64,000 nt of DNA, taken from Corynespora cassiicola. Taxonomy: Eukaryota > Ascomycota > Dothideomycetes > Pleosporales > Corynesporascaceae. Positions 45,958 through 56,619 of this stretch are shown in pieces. The stretch covers positions 2,108,001 through 2,172,000 of the forward strand of contig JAEUWY010000008.1 of the NCBI GenBank assembly GCA_022059125.1. The letters run 5' to 3'. The notes under the pieces were generated by a model. It did not search any database, was not told the DNA's origin, and worked only from the letters and a program-made list of their open reading frames with translations. Position numbers and translations under genes: made by a program. Position 1 is the first letter of the stretch. Each line of letters opens with the position of its first letter.

Positions 45958-48900
45958 ATGACCACGGACCAGGATCAGACGAGAGAAGAAGACGTCGAAC
46001 CTGCAGCAACCGATGAAACACGCCTTATCCGAGTCATTCATTTCGAGGAGGCTTTGGAGGCCATTCGGAACGGACAGACAGAGTCACTGAATCTCGACTC
46101 GGTCTTTTCGGGTTGGCTGCATCGTCGCCGAACTGTCCATATACCTCCAGAGGACCCACAAGCCCCGTTTTATCAGTTAACTCCCCATGATCAGCTATTG
46201 ATATATCTCCTGTACTACGGCGCAGCTCGTTCCATTCTGGGTAAACGCACAGATAATCTACAGCAAGTCAACGACTGGTTTAGCAGATTACGATACCCAG
46301 CCGACCACCGGTACCTTGGAGTACCACAGTCTCCCCTCGCCATCATAGTCTGTCCATTGCTGTATTGCCACCTATACAACCGCATTTTCCATGACCTACA
46401 GAAAAACGGGCTGTACCGGCGACCACCAATCCCGCGTGATAAGGCAAAAAAAGCCGTTCGCGCTGTTTTGGAGTTCCTTATAGCCCAGCAAGCTTTTGCT
46501 TCTGGCCAATGTGCTGCAACCGCCATCTGTACCTACGTCCCAGTAGCGCTGCAAAATATTCGTGGGAACAGCTGGGATCCGATGCATAATCTCAATTCGA
46601 AGGACCGAGAAGTTCTCAGGCACATATCATTTTCAACAGATGGCCAGAAGAGAGCGGAAAAACCTAAAGCGTTCGTACATGATCACACACCCTCACTCAG
46701 GTCTCTGTATACTTTTATATCCAAAAACCTAGCCTGGGAAACCAAAGCAAACCTGCTCAATGACTATCTTCAATATGTCCAGAGGAAATTAATGCTGAAG
46801 GCGACAGAGTTGACGCACTATGTCACGTCGTCGGAAAACAAATATTACATTGGTCTCATGGAGTTTCACAGGCTGTCTGCCCTCGCCGCCCTTGTGCAGA
46901 CATTGTTACGACGCGGAAATAACCTACTTGAACCAATAGAAGACGAAAAGATCAAGTCGACAGCGGAGGAGGAAGTGGTCGAAACGAGAGGTGCGGCGGA
47001 TCCATTCACAACAACCGAAAAAGATACTGAGTCGATATCACGAACCGCATCGGACTTGAATCCGTTCACCAAGAAAAAATACTTCACTCTGATGGGTGAA
47101 TGTGAAGATCTCCAAAGATGGGTCGTCGCTGAGCGAGTTACCTATCTGGATGCTAAGTACGAAACAAAGAAGTCGCCGGCCATACCTCCCAATGCCAGAG
47201 TGCCGATGCTGCAAACCGTTGACACCAAATACTTGCCTGAGCTCAAGAAGCAGATAATTCTCACAATTCAAAAAGCCACCGCTGCCGTCAAGGGTGCCAC
47301 TGCCCTTGCTCCCGATCGAGCTTCACTCCCCGACGTCCATCTCCCGTACAATTTGCAGCACCTGCTATTGAGGGAGATATTGGATGGATTCAAACTTGCC
47401 TTTCACAGTCTGGGTAGCTTGTACTTTCCGGATTTGTTGCAGGATCGGGATTGGGAATATCCTGAAGCCATTAATGTTTCGACGCTGGTTTACGATCTCA
47501 ATAGTGAGGCCGCAGGGAGCAACGATCGGCTCAGTCGGTTGCCTACCTTCCTCAGGAACACACTACAATCCCGAAAAAGGGAGCTCCTTTCACTCAGGAC
47601 AATCCGCAACATGTACGCTCACGAGTCAAGGGATGTGACGATCGACACACTCCGCAAACTCTTGATAGACGTGGGAAACCTTGCGAGCAGCCTAGGCGTT
47701 AAGCGGATGGTTATCTACATTCAGGAGAGCAACAAAGCACTCGAACACTTTGAGAAGGTTTTTCAAAAACAATACAGAGAGCTTCTCTTGGTCCAGGAAA
47801 ATGAGCTCGAAAAGACGCAATCCACGCTCGTTCGATTGAAAACTCAGATACGAGAACTCCAAGACCAACTACGAGGCATCGAGCAGGAACGAAAAGATAT
47901 CGATACAGTATTTGCACGATATAAACGAGAAGTAATGCAAAAGACCATTGCAAATCTGGCCGTAAAGCCCGTGATAGAAGTAGGGCCTAGTGAAAGTTGG
48001 ACCCGAAGAATGGCCGAGGCGCGCAAAGTACCTTCAACTTTGCCTGTGGATCAGGATGTTTTATCCCCATCGTTACATCAACTTTTTGAGAAAGCCAGCC
48101 GTGCCTCGAGAGACGCCCAGCGCGCAGTGGTCACCCAGGGCGTGGAACAACCCAAAACAGGCCACTCAATGCACGCCAAAAAGCACGAGGATTTCTATGA
48201 ATCTTCTAGCGTAGAAATCACACCGGGCTACGAATTCTTAAACCCGGAAGCCGGGCAAGCGGACGGTTGGGATGTGCTACAAACAAGCAAGCCACCAACC
48301 TCTAGTGCGAGAAGGCGGAATCGGGTTGAAAAAGCCAAAGAGATTAATGCGTATTTCTCGAAGCTTTTAGCACATGCAAAGAAGACAAAATACAAACCTG
48401 ACGTAGTACCAGTGGTTTACTCGAAGAACAAGATCGAGGAAGCCAAGGTCCGGTTGGGACTCGAAGACAAGCAATGCGTAGTCAAAGACCGAAGTCCCGA
48501 TGATGAGGGACATGCAAGGGCATTGTTACGTATGAATCGTAAAAAACAGTACATCGCCAAGGTTGTGAGAAAGTTAGTGAGTTTGGAGAACGAGCGAGGG
48601 GTATCACAATCCGAAGCGCTGGAGCCACTCATACAGCGTTACGAATATAATTTTGATAGATGCCTGAGATCATTGGAAAATATGGAGCGATGGAAGAGCC
48701 CGGTGACAAAGCCGGGGAAACGACAGGAGGAGAAAACGTGGGAAGAGAAGGAAGCCCCTTCTGCCATATCCCTCTTGGAAAATGACACACCTCCCAATGT
48801 ATCTCCCAGCGCACCCGTCTCGGAAAACGATGCGTCTCCCAGCACCACCCTCCCAGCAAATGACGCGCCTTCAGGCACATTTCTCCCAGGAAACGACGCG

Positions 48901-49506
48901 CCTCTAAGCACTTCTATCCCAGAAACTGACGCAACTCCCGGCGCAACTTCTAGTCCAGCCACTCCAGAGGTCGATGAATGTCTCGATCCGCTCCTCCCAG
49001 TAGACGGCGTATTTTCACAACCGTCTCCATCTTTCACCTCGAGTGGAAAGGCCAATGCCCACACATATATTGTCCATCATGAAGACCAGTCGACAGCAGA
49101 CAAGCATGGTAATCTTCGCGACCTGTCTGGGCAGGGCAATCACTCGGCTGATCCGCATCGTATCTATCGTTGGGTAGTGGGTGGGCCAGTCGGCCGACTT
49201 CGCAGTCGTCGTCACCGACGTCATCTCAACTTCAGGACCACTTCCCAAGGCAGTCGACCTTCGGGAAGTCTTTCCGACAGTTCAAATGACTGGGAGATTG
49301 CTGGTGGAGCTACATCTACGTCTGGAGCCAGCCGATCTTCAGACAAGTCTCTAGATAGCCCAAAAGGTATGGAGGGCCCTGGCGAAGCTGACCCACCTAC
49401 CCGATTGGTCTTGGACAACATCTTGGCCACCACGCGCTCATCACGGCCCCGGGACCGCCAGATCAAAAGGATTTCCTTCATGAACAGAAGTCCTCCATCT
49501 TCGTAG
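45958..49506 (+). CDS. Large orphan protein with HEPN-like Rx4H motif and coiled coil
   Basis: Single long frame, 1,182 aa from the chosen ATG (MTTDQDQTREED); the frame also has an ATG at 45802 (1,234 aa). I recognise no named family over most of it. Seen: an alpha-helical N-terminal region (about 15-330) including a hydrophobic LTPHDQLLIYLLYYGAA stretch; a helical block ending SLRTIRNMYAHESRDV, where R550-N-M-Y-A-H555 fits the Rx4-6H catalytic motif of HEPN ribonucleases; a coiled coil (about 594-662) rich in Glu/Gln/Arg/Leu; a basic, disordered region; about five degenerate 11-residue repeats around NDAP (about 940-1000); and a Ser/Arg-rich tail. No signal peptide. Probably soluble. HEPN assignment is inference from the motif and helical context. 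Confidence 0.8.
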   Translation: MTTDQDQTREEDVEPAATDETRLIRVIHFEEALEAIRNGQTESLNLDSVFSGWLHRRRTVHIPPEDPQAPFYQLTPHDQLLIYLLYYGAARSILGKRTDNLQQVNDWFSRLRYPADHRYLGVPQSPLAIIVCPLLYCHLYNRIFHDLQKNGLYRRPPIPRDKAKKAVRAVLEFLIAQQAFASGQCAATAICTYVPVALQNIRGNSWDPMHNLNSKDREVLRHISFSTDGQKRAEKPKAFVHDHTPSLRSLYTFISKNLAWETKANLLNDYLQYVQRKLMLKATELTHYVTSSENKYYIGLMEFHRLSALAALVQTLLRRGNNLLEPIEDEKIKSTAEEEVVETRGAADPFTTTEKDTESISRTASDLNPFTKKKYFTLMGECEDLQRWVVAERVTYLDAKYETKKSPAIPPNARVPMLQTVDTKYLPELKKQIILTIQKATAAVKGATALAPDRASLPDVHLPYNLQHLLLREILDGFKLAFHSLGSLYFPDLLQDRDWEYPEAINVSTLVYDLNSEAAGSNDRLSRLPTFLRNTLQSRKRELLSLRTIRNMYAHESRDVTIDTLRKLLIDVGNLASSLGVKRMVIYIQESNKALEHFEKVFQKQYRELLLVQENELEKTQSTLVRLKTQIRELQDQLRGIEQERKDIDTVFARYKREVMQKTIANLAVKPVIEVGPSESWTRRMAEARKVPSTLPVDQDVLSPSLHQLFEKASRASRDAQRAVVTQGVEQPKTGHSMHAKKHEDFYESSSVEITPGYEFLNPEAGQADGWDVLQTSKPPTSSARRRNRVEKAKEINAYFSKLLAHAKKTKYKPDVVPVVYSKNKIEEAKVRLGLEDKQCVVKDRSPDDEGHARALLRMNRKKQYIAKVVRKLVSLENERGVSQSEALEPLIQRYEYNFDRCLRSLENMERWKSPVTKPGKRQEEKTWEEKEAPSAISLLENDTPPNVSPSAPVSENDASPSTTLPANDAPSGTFLPGNDAPLSTSIPETDATPGATSSPATPEVDECLDPLLPVDGVFSQPSPSFTSSGKANAHTYIVHHEDQSTADKHGNLRDLSGQGNHSADPHRIYRWVVGGPVGRLRSRRHRRHLNFRTTSQGSRPSGSLSDSSNDWEIAGGATSTSGASRSSDKSLDSPKGMEGPGEADPPTRLVLDNILATTRSSRPRDRQIKRISFMNRSPPSS
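48778..48960 (+). repeat. Degenerate tandem repeat of about 33 bp inside the orphan gene
   Basis: Roughly five units encoding ENDxxP..., ENDASPSTTLP, ANDAPSGTFLP, GNDAPLSTSIP and ETDATPGATSS. The unit is about 33 bp and in frame, so copy number could vary without disrupting the protein. Units have diverged. Confidence 0.7.
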
Positions 49507-49966
49507 GTTTGTGTGTATCACATGTTTTGTAGCAAAAATAGAGACGGGCTTTTTTTCTGTATAACATGGTAACCATAGATCGAGCACAAGCATGGGTTCT
49601 TTTCTTTTTTTTTTCAACTGATACTGGTGGAACTATGTAGGGGTTGATTTGTTAAGGGCTTTAAAGATGATGTTTGTATGTTAAGAGCCATCGCTGTGCC
49701 ATGCATTCTCTAATAGATGATAGTAGCTGTTAGGGAGGATCTAGGACGAGAAGAAGAACCACTACTCGGCATCGACTATTGCGGTCTCGTGACCGAACTC
49801 GGCATCACAAAAGGTTTCAGAATAGATGATTTAAACCGCGAGCTTCGATAGTGCAGGCATGTTTTCCATTTCTTTTCGTCTAACCCAACTCTATGCATCC
49901 AAATCACTACCCAGCGCCAAAAATGCAGACCTAATGGGTTACCTCCGCCCTGCCATACACGCACAC
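49507..49966. other. Intergenic, convergent 3' flanks
   Basis: About 460 bp between the convergent orphan gene and the old yellow enzyme gene, with poly-T tracts near 49600. No gene is supported. Confidence 0.5.
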
Positions 49967-51319
49967 CTAGGCAACAACCTCCCCGTACGTCGGATAATCC
50001 ACATAACCCTTCTGCGGCGGGTCCGCGCCATAAAAGGTGGTACGGTCATACTTGTTCAGCTCCAGCCCCTCGGCCAGTCGCCTGGGCAGATCCGGGTTCG
50101 CAATGAACCAGCGGCCAAAGATGACGAGGTCAGCGTCATCGGCCTCGACCTTGGGCGCCGCGTTGTCGCGGTCGAAGCCGCCGGCCGCGATGAATTTGAC
50201 GCCGCCCTTGCGCAGCACGTCGCGGAAGGGGATCAGCGAGTTGCCCTTTGCTGTCTTGGTGGTGGCTTCGGCCTCGACGCCTGAGGGGCTGGTGTAGGCA
50301 GCCAGAGCGTCCATTTTTGCCTTCTCGTCGAGGACTTCGTCGAAGCGAGGCTCGACCCTAGGGGCAAGTGTTAGCTCCAGGGGTGATGCTGATTGGGAGG
50401 AGGAGGGGGGCTTACATGTGCACGTATACGGGCCTCTCGTCCTCGGGAAGAGTGGCAATCTTCTCGCAGAGGAATCCCCAGTGCTCGTTCGGATTGCTGT
50501 CCTTTGTGTCCTGGAAATAATTGTACGGGCTGAGGCGGATTCCAACGCGGTCGGCGCCAATCGCCTTGCACGTCTCCCGCACCACCTCGAGCGGGAAGCG
50601 ACACCGGTTCTCAATAGACCCGCCATACGCATCTGTCCGCTTGTTCACATTGTCATGCAAGAACTGGTCCAGCAGGTACCCATTTGCGCCGTGGATCTCT
50701 ACACCGTCGAAGCCCGCTTCGACAGCCTTCTTGGCCGCCTCTCCCCATGCCTTGGCCGTCGAGCTAATCTCGTCGACGGTCATGGGGCGAGGGGGGTTCT
50801 CAGCGCACGAGGTGCCGTCGAGGTAGTTGCCGGACATGGGGAGATCGCTGGAGCTCCAGGGCTGCTGGCCACCGCGGAACGACTTTGGCGATGCGCGGCC
50901 CGTGTGCCAGAGCTGGCAGAAGATGTAGCCGCCCTTTGCGTGGACGGCATCTGTGACCTTTTTCCAGGCGGCGATCTGCGAGGGAGAAAATACACCTGGG
51001 GCGCCGGGGTAACCGCCAGCCTGGTGTGTTTGTTAGGATGGTGTCGCATTTTGACAACAGGGAGGGAAGAGCTTGCATATTGGAAGATGTCGGTTGCTTC
51101 GGTGAGCTGGAGGCCGCCCTTGGTTGCGCGCTGGCTGTAGTATTCTACGACCAGGTCGTTGGGGACTGTGACGCCCTCACTCTCCTTTGTGCAGCGCATG
51201 CGCGTCAAAGGGGCCTGGACGAGCCTGTGCTCCAGCGTCAAGGGGCCCAATTTCAAGGGCGTGAAGAGAGCCGTGTCCTTGAGGGGCTTGAAGCCCGGCG
51301 GGGTATCGGCCTTGGGCAT
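49967..51319 (-). CDS. Old yellow enzyme family NADPH:flavin oxidoreductase (OPR-like)
   Basis: Three exons: 51319-51077, 51020-50416 and 50357-49967 (412 aa). The first intron (51076-51021, 56 nt) begins GCAAGC, a GC-AG intron. Removing it gives DIFQYAGGYPGAPGVFSPSQ, the exact conserved join, and no GT donor does so. The second intron is 58 nt. FMN-barrel motifs: LFTPLKLGPLTLEHRLVQAPLTR, QLWHTGR, the catalytic pair in EIHGANGYLLDQFL, and NVNKRTDAYGGSIENR. C-terminal phosphate loop: FIAAGGFDRD and LVIFGRWFIANPDLP. It reduces activated C=C bonds of enones with NADPH. An upstream in-frame ATG at 51475 would add a Ser/Arg/Phe-rich presequence-like stretch, so mitochondrial targeting is possible. 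Divergent from xanthine dehydrogenase. Confidence 0.93.
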
Positions 51320-52028
51320 GTTTGCAAAAGATCTGGATATCGGCGAGAAGAAAAAAGCGCTTGCAATTGGTACAGCACAATGACGGTCTGCAAAAGCAAA
51401 AGATGCAAGTCTAAGGGTACTGCTGCTGGACTTGGGCGGGTGCAAAAAAAGTTTTGGAATTCGCAATGTAAACATGGCTTCTTGCCGCGCGCCCAGGGTC
51501 CTATTGTACCTCGCGCTAACATGGCTCCCGAGGGCGCTGCCAGGGCCCAGCAATCCCATCTACCAGGGAGTGGTGGTTGCATAGATGGGGGAGGGGACGA
51601 TGATGGCGCGGATGGGAGGTATGGCGCGCCGTAGTGGGTCCTAGGCTGGGCGGGCGCGCGTGGTGTATGCAAGAGTGGGGTGCCGCATGCAACGCATCGC
51701 ATCGCATGGAACCGCACTCTGCATGGCGAATCGGGTGGCTCAGACGACGGGCCAGACAATAAACCCAATCAGCGATAAGCACTTACGTAGCTGGGGGCAG
51801 TATGATGGTAAGCTGGGCTGAAATTGAGGGGAAGCGGCCATGGTTATCTGGAATGGCAGAACCACCTGTCCCGCGCGTGGCTTATGGGGAGTACCAAACC
51901 CTGGCCCTGGGATTTTATATATCTTGAGCATCTTTTGATGATTTCGTGGAACTATTGTTTCGGGCTTTTGGTTTGAATTGGGCGTCTGACAATATCTTTA
52001 TCCGTTTAATCGGCGGTTGTACATCGTC
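51320..52028. promoter_or_regulatory. Divergent promoter, old yellow enzyme / xanthine dehydrogenase
   Basis: About 700 bp between divergent starts. It holds CGATAA at 51773-51778, which fits the HGATAR site of AreA-type GATA nitrogen regulators, and an everted CCG-N6-CGG (52002-52013) 16 bp before the XDH ATG, a zinc-cluster-type half-site pair. Purine-pathway genes are known targets of AreA and the zinc-cluster activator UaY in Aspergillus. Site function here is inference, since short motifs arise by chance. Confidence 0.35.
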
Positions 52029-55000
52029 ATGGCCCTACCAATCCCCCCCAAAACGGCAGCGGAGCCACCGCGGGCCCTCTCCGCCGCCGAAGCCCTCACC
52101 CCCCTCATCGCATCCACATACACCTCCCCCGACATTACATGTTACGTCAATGGCCGGCGGACCATCATCAGCAATCCGAACCCGCATTGGACGCTGCTGG
52201 ACTACATCCGCGCGCAGCCGAACCTCAAAGGCACCAAGCTGGGCTGTGGCGAGGGCGGCTGCGGAGCATGCACCGTCGTCCTCCAGGTCCCGGACTCGCA
52301 GTCGTCAGGCAGGAAAAGGAGGATAAAGCACCTGACGGTCAATGCGTGTCTTTTCCCGCTCGTCGGAATCGATGGCAAGCATGTCATTACGATTGAGGGC
52401 ATCGGCAGCGTCGACAGGCCGCATCCGCTGCAAGAGCGCATCGCCAAACTGCACGGCAGCCAGTGTGGGTTCTGCACGCCGGGTATCGTCATGAGCCTGT
52501 ATGCCGTGATTCGCAATGCGTACGACCCCGAGACGAAGAAGTTTCACCTCAGCGAGCGGGATATTGAGATGGAGGGGCATCTGGACGGAAATCTTTGCAG
52601 GTGCACGGGGTACAAGCCCATATTAAAGGCGGCAAAAACGTTCGTTGTCGAGGATTTGAAGGGCCAATTGGCTGAGACCAAGGAAGAGATTTTGAACCCA
52701 GAAGAGCTGAAATTGGAAAAAGAGGTGAAGAGCATGACGAGGGGGGCGTGTGGAGGTCCTTCGAATGTGTCGTGTGGGCGGCCAGGAGGCTGTTGTCGGG
52801 ATACGCCGTCGGATAGCAGCTCGAATGGAAGCAAATCGCCTGCATCGACGCCGCCGACCGAGCCTGCTGCGACATCAGATGACGAGCATATCCCAGCGAT
52901 AACCGAAGTGAAGAAGATGCCCGGCCAGGATTCTGCGGTCAGCGGGGCGACGTATGCCCCGCCTGTCAAGAGCAAAGAAGTCGAGGGCGCGGGAAGCGAA
53001 GTCAAAACGTCGACATCGTTAGATGCGCCAACGGCTGGATCCAAAGACGGAGTGCCGATAATTCACTTCCAGGAATACGTACCAGGTACAGAAGTCATTT
53101 TCCCGCCATCGCTTTGGAAATACGAGCCCAAGCCGCTGTGCTACGGAAACGACAAGAAGATCTGGTTCAGGCCTACCTCCGTCAACCAGCTCGTCGAGCT
53201 AAAGGATGGGTATCCGTCGGCCAAGCTCGTTGGAGGAGCCAGCGAGGTCCAAGTCGAGGTTCGATTCAAGAACTCGGACTTTGCGGTCTCAGTATACGTC
53301 AACGACATTCCAGAATTAAAGCACACAGAACTGCCCTCTGATGCCGAGCTCAAGTCGGCAAAGGAGCTCGTCATTGCTGCCAACACACCCCTGAGTGAGC
53401 TGGAAGCCATCTGCAAAGAAGTGTATGCGAAGCTCGGAAAGCGTGCCATGGTTTTGGAGGCCCTCCGCAAACAGCTGCGATACTTTGCAGGTCGCCAGAT
53501 TCGTAATGTCGCGTCGCTTGCCGGTAACATTGCCACTGCATCTCCCATTTCGGATGCGAATCCAGTCTTGATGGCGTCCAACACGACACTCGAGGCGCTG
53601 AACAAGAGAGACGGCACGGTTGAATTGCCCATGCTCAAGTTTTTCGTTGCATATCGCACTACTACGCTCCCACCCGATTCTGTCCTGAACCGTATTCGCA
53701 TACCACTGCCAGACGCCGGGATACGTGAAGTCACAAAGGCTTACAAGCAAGCCAAGCGAAAAGATGATGACATTGCAATCGTGACTGCAGCTTTCAGAGT
53801 ACGACTAGACGCTGAAGAATGCGTGGAGGACATTTGTCTCGTCTACGGAGGCATGGCACCCACCACGAAGGAATCTCCCGCAGCTCAGGCAGCACTGAAA
53901 GGCAGGAAGTGGTTCCACTCCGAGACATTGGAGATTGCCCTAGGCGCGCTGCTGGAAGACTACGACCTCCCCTACAGCGTCCCTGGCGGTATGGCAGACT
54001 ACCGCAAGACGCTCACCCTTTCCCTATTCTTCCGCTTCTGGCACGAGTCAGCTGCTGAGTTTGGACTCGGCGACGTTGACACCAACCTCGTGGATGAAAT
54101 CCATCGCGCCATCTCTGATGGGACGCGGGATGACTATAATCCATTCGAGCAGCGCGTGGTGGGCAAGCAAGTCGCCCATCTTTCCGCGCTCAAGCAGTGC
54201 ACCGGGGAGGCTGAATACATTGACGACATGCCGCGCTTCGAGCGCGAGCTGTACGGCGGGTTGGTCATGTCCACCAAAGCGCATGCGAAGCTTGTCAGCG
54301 TGGACTACGAGCCCGCGCTCGAGATGCCGGGCGTAGTCGGCTATATCGACAAGGATAGCATCTCCAAGGAAGCCAATATTTGGGGCTCTATCAAGAAAGA
54401 CGAACCCTTCTTTGCCGATGGCGAGGTCCACCACCACGGCCAGGTCATCGGCATGGTGTATGCAGAGACGGCGCTCGAGGCGCAGGCCGCAGCCAAGGCA
54501 GTCAAAATCGTCTACGAGGAGCTTCCTTCCATCCTGACCATCGACGAGGCCATCGAGGCAAACAGTTTCTTTGCGCACGGCAAGATGCTGAAAAAGGGTC
54601 TCGCCCTAGATGGCCGAATGGAAGAGGCTTTTGCACAGTGTGACCGCATCTTTGAAGGCCAGACTAGGATGGGTGGCCAGGAACACTTTTACCTGGAGAC
54701 GAATGCCGCGCTCGTCGTCCCCTCGGTCGAAGACGGCGCCATGGATGTCTGGTCATCGACGCAGAATACCATGGAGACGCAAGAGTTTGTCAGCCAGGTC
54801 ACTGGCATGCCGAGTAACCGCATCAACGCGCGCGTGAAGCGCATGGGTGGTGGATTCGGCGGAAAGGAGTCGAGGAGTGTGCCCTTTGCTTGCTATCTGG
54901 CCATTGCGGCGAAGAAGGAGAAGAGACCGATGCGCCTGATGCTGAACCGCGATGAGGATATGCTTCTCAGCGGGCAGAGACATCCAGTGCAGGCAAGGTG

Positions 55001-56619
55001 GAAGGTCGGTGTTTCGAAAGAGGGCAAGCTGCTCGCCATGGAGGCCGATGTATACGACAATGCTGGATTCTCCCAAGACATGAGCGGCGCCGTCATGGAC
55101 AGATGCCTAACACACTTCGATAATTCGTACGAGTGCCCGAACGTCTGGCTCCGCGGCCATGTCTGCAAAACGAACATCCACAGCAACACAGCCTATCGCG
55201 GCTTCGGCGCACCGCAGGGCATGTACTTTGCAGAGACGCTCATGTACCACATCGCCGAAGGCCTCGGTATGGACGTCGACGAGCTGCGCATAAAGAACTT
55301 GTACAAAGTGGGCGACTATACGCCCTTCTTCCAGGACATCGACCAAGACTGGCACGTCCCTCTGCTCCTCAACCAGCTCCGCAAGTCGTCAGACTACGAC
55401 AAGCGCAAAGCTGCCATCACGGAATTTAACTCCAAGAATCGCTGGAAGAAACGCGGCATCTGTCTAATCCCCACAAAATTCGGCCTCAGCTTCGCTACAG
55501 CACTGCACCTGAACCAGGCTGGTGCCTACCTGAAGATCTACCATGACGGAAGCGTACTTCTGCACCACGGTGGCACAGAGATGGGTCAGGGCCTGTACAC
55601 CAAGATGTGCCAGATCGCGGCGCAGGAGCTGGGCACGCCGCTAGACTCCATCTTCACGCAGGACAGCCAGACGTACCAGATCGCCAACGCGTCGCCCACG
55701 GCCGCGTCCTCGGGATCCGATCTCAACGGCATGGCAGTCAAAAACGCTTGCGACCAGATCAACGAACGACTCGCCCCGTACCGCGAGAAGTTTGGCAAAG
55801 ATGCGCCGCTCAAGACGCTGGTGCATGCTGCGTACCTCGACCGTGTCAATCTCGCTGCCAATGGCTTCTGGAAGATGCCGCGCATTGGATATCAGTGGGG
55901 CAACTACGATCGCGCGACCGTGAAGCCGATGTATTACTACTTCACTCAGGGCGCCGGCGTATCGGAGGTGGAGCTCGATTTGCTGACGGGGGATCACACG
56001 GTGTTGAGGACGGATTTGATGATGGTGAGCCTTTCCCCAGCATTCCCCTACCCAACACACCCAAACAAAAATTGAACGCTAAAACTAACGTGTCCCACAG
56101 GACGTTGGCAACTCCATCAACCCCGCAATCGACTACGGCCAGATCGAAGGCGCCTTCGTCCAAGGCCAGGGTCTCTTCACAACCGAGGAAACGCTCTGGA
56201 CAACCAGTGGGCAGCTCTTCACCCGCGGCCCGGGCACCTACAAGATCCCCGGCTTTAGCGATATCCCGCAAACGTTCAACGTGTCGCTGCTTCGCGCGGA
56301 TAACGAGGGGAAGCCGCTGAGCTGGAATCATCTTCGAAGCGTGCAGAGTAGTAAGGGGATTGGGGAGCCGCCGCTTTTCCTTGGGAGCACGGTTTTCTTT
56401 GCGCTGAGGGAGGCAGTTAAGGCGGCGAGGATTATGAATGGGAAGGTGGTGGCTGGGGAGGTGGAGAAGATTGCTGGGGAGAAAGTGGAGAGGGGTTGGG
56501 GGTTGGATGCTCCGGCTACGTGTGAGAGGTTGAGATTGGCGGTTGGAGATGGGTTGATGGAGAGGGCGAGGGCGAGGAGGAGGGAGGGGGAGAAGAGTTG
56601 GTTAGTTGCGGTGGCATAA
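52029..56619 (+). CDS. hxA: Xanthine dehydrogenase (molybdenum hydroxylase, purine catabolism)
   Basis: Two exons, 52029-56024 and 56101-56619 (1,504 aa; the intron is 76 nt, phase 0). It oxidises hypoxanthine to xanthine and urate with NAD+. Order: plant-type [2Fe-2S] domain with LGCGEGGCGACTVV, then the second cluster HGSQCGFCTP and GNLCRCTGYKPI; FAD domain with ASLAGNIATASPISD; Moco domain with RMGGGFGGKE, TAYRGFGAPQ, GQGLYTKMCQ and the catalytic Glu in GIGEPPLFLG. A linker of about 115 residues between the Fe-S and FAD domains is Ser/Pro/Thr-rich and contains a short CGGP...CGRPGGCC cysteine patch. This makes the protein longer than the roughly 1,360-aa Aspergillus HxA. An ATG 4 codons upstream is possible. 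Cytosolic. Divergent from the old yellow enzyme gene. Confidence 0.97.

Noticed and set aside
54048..54578. 176-aa minus-strand ORF antisense to xanthine dehydrogenase
   Set aside because: Shadow of the conserved XDH coding sequence.
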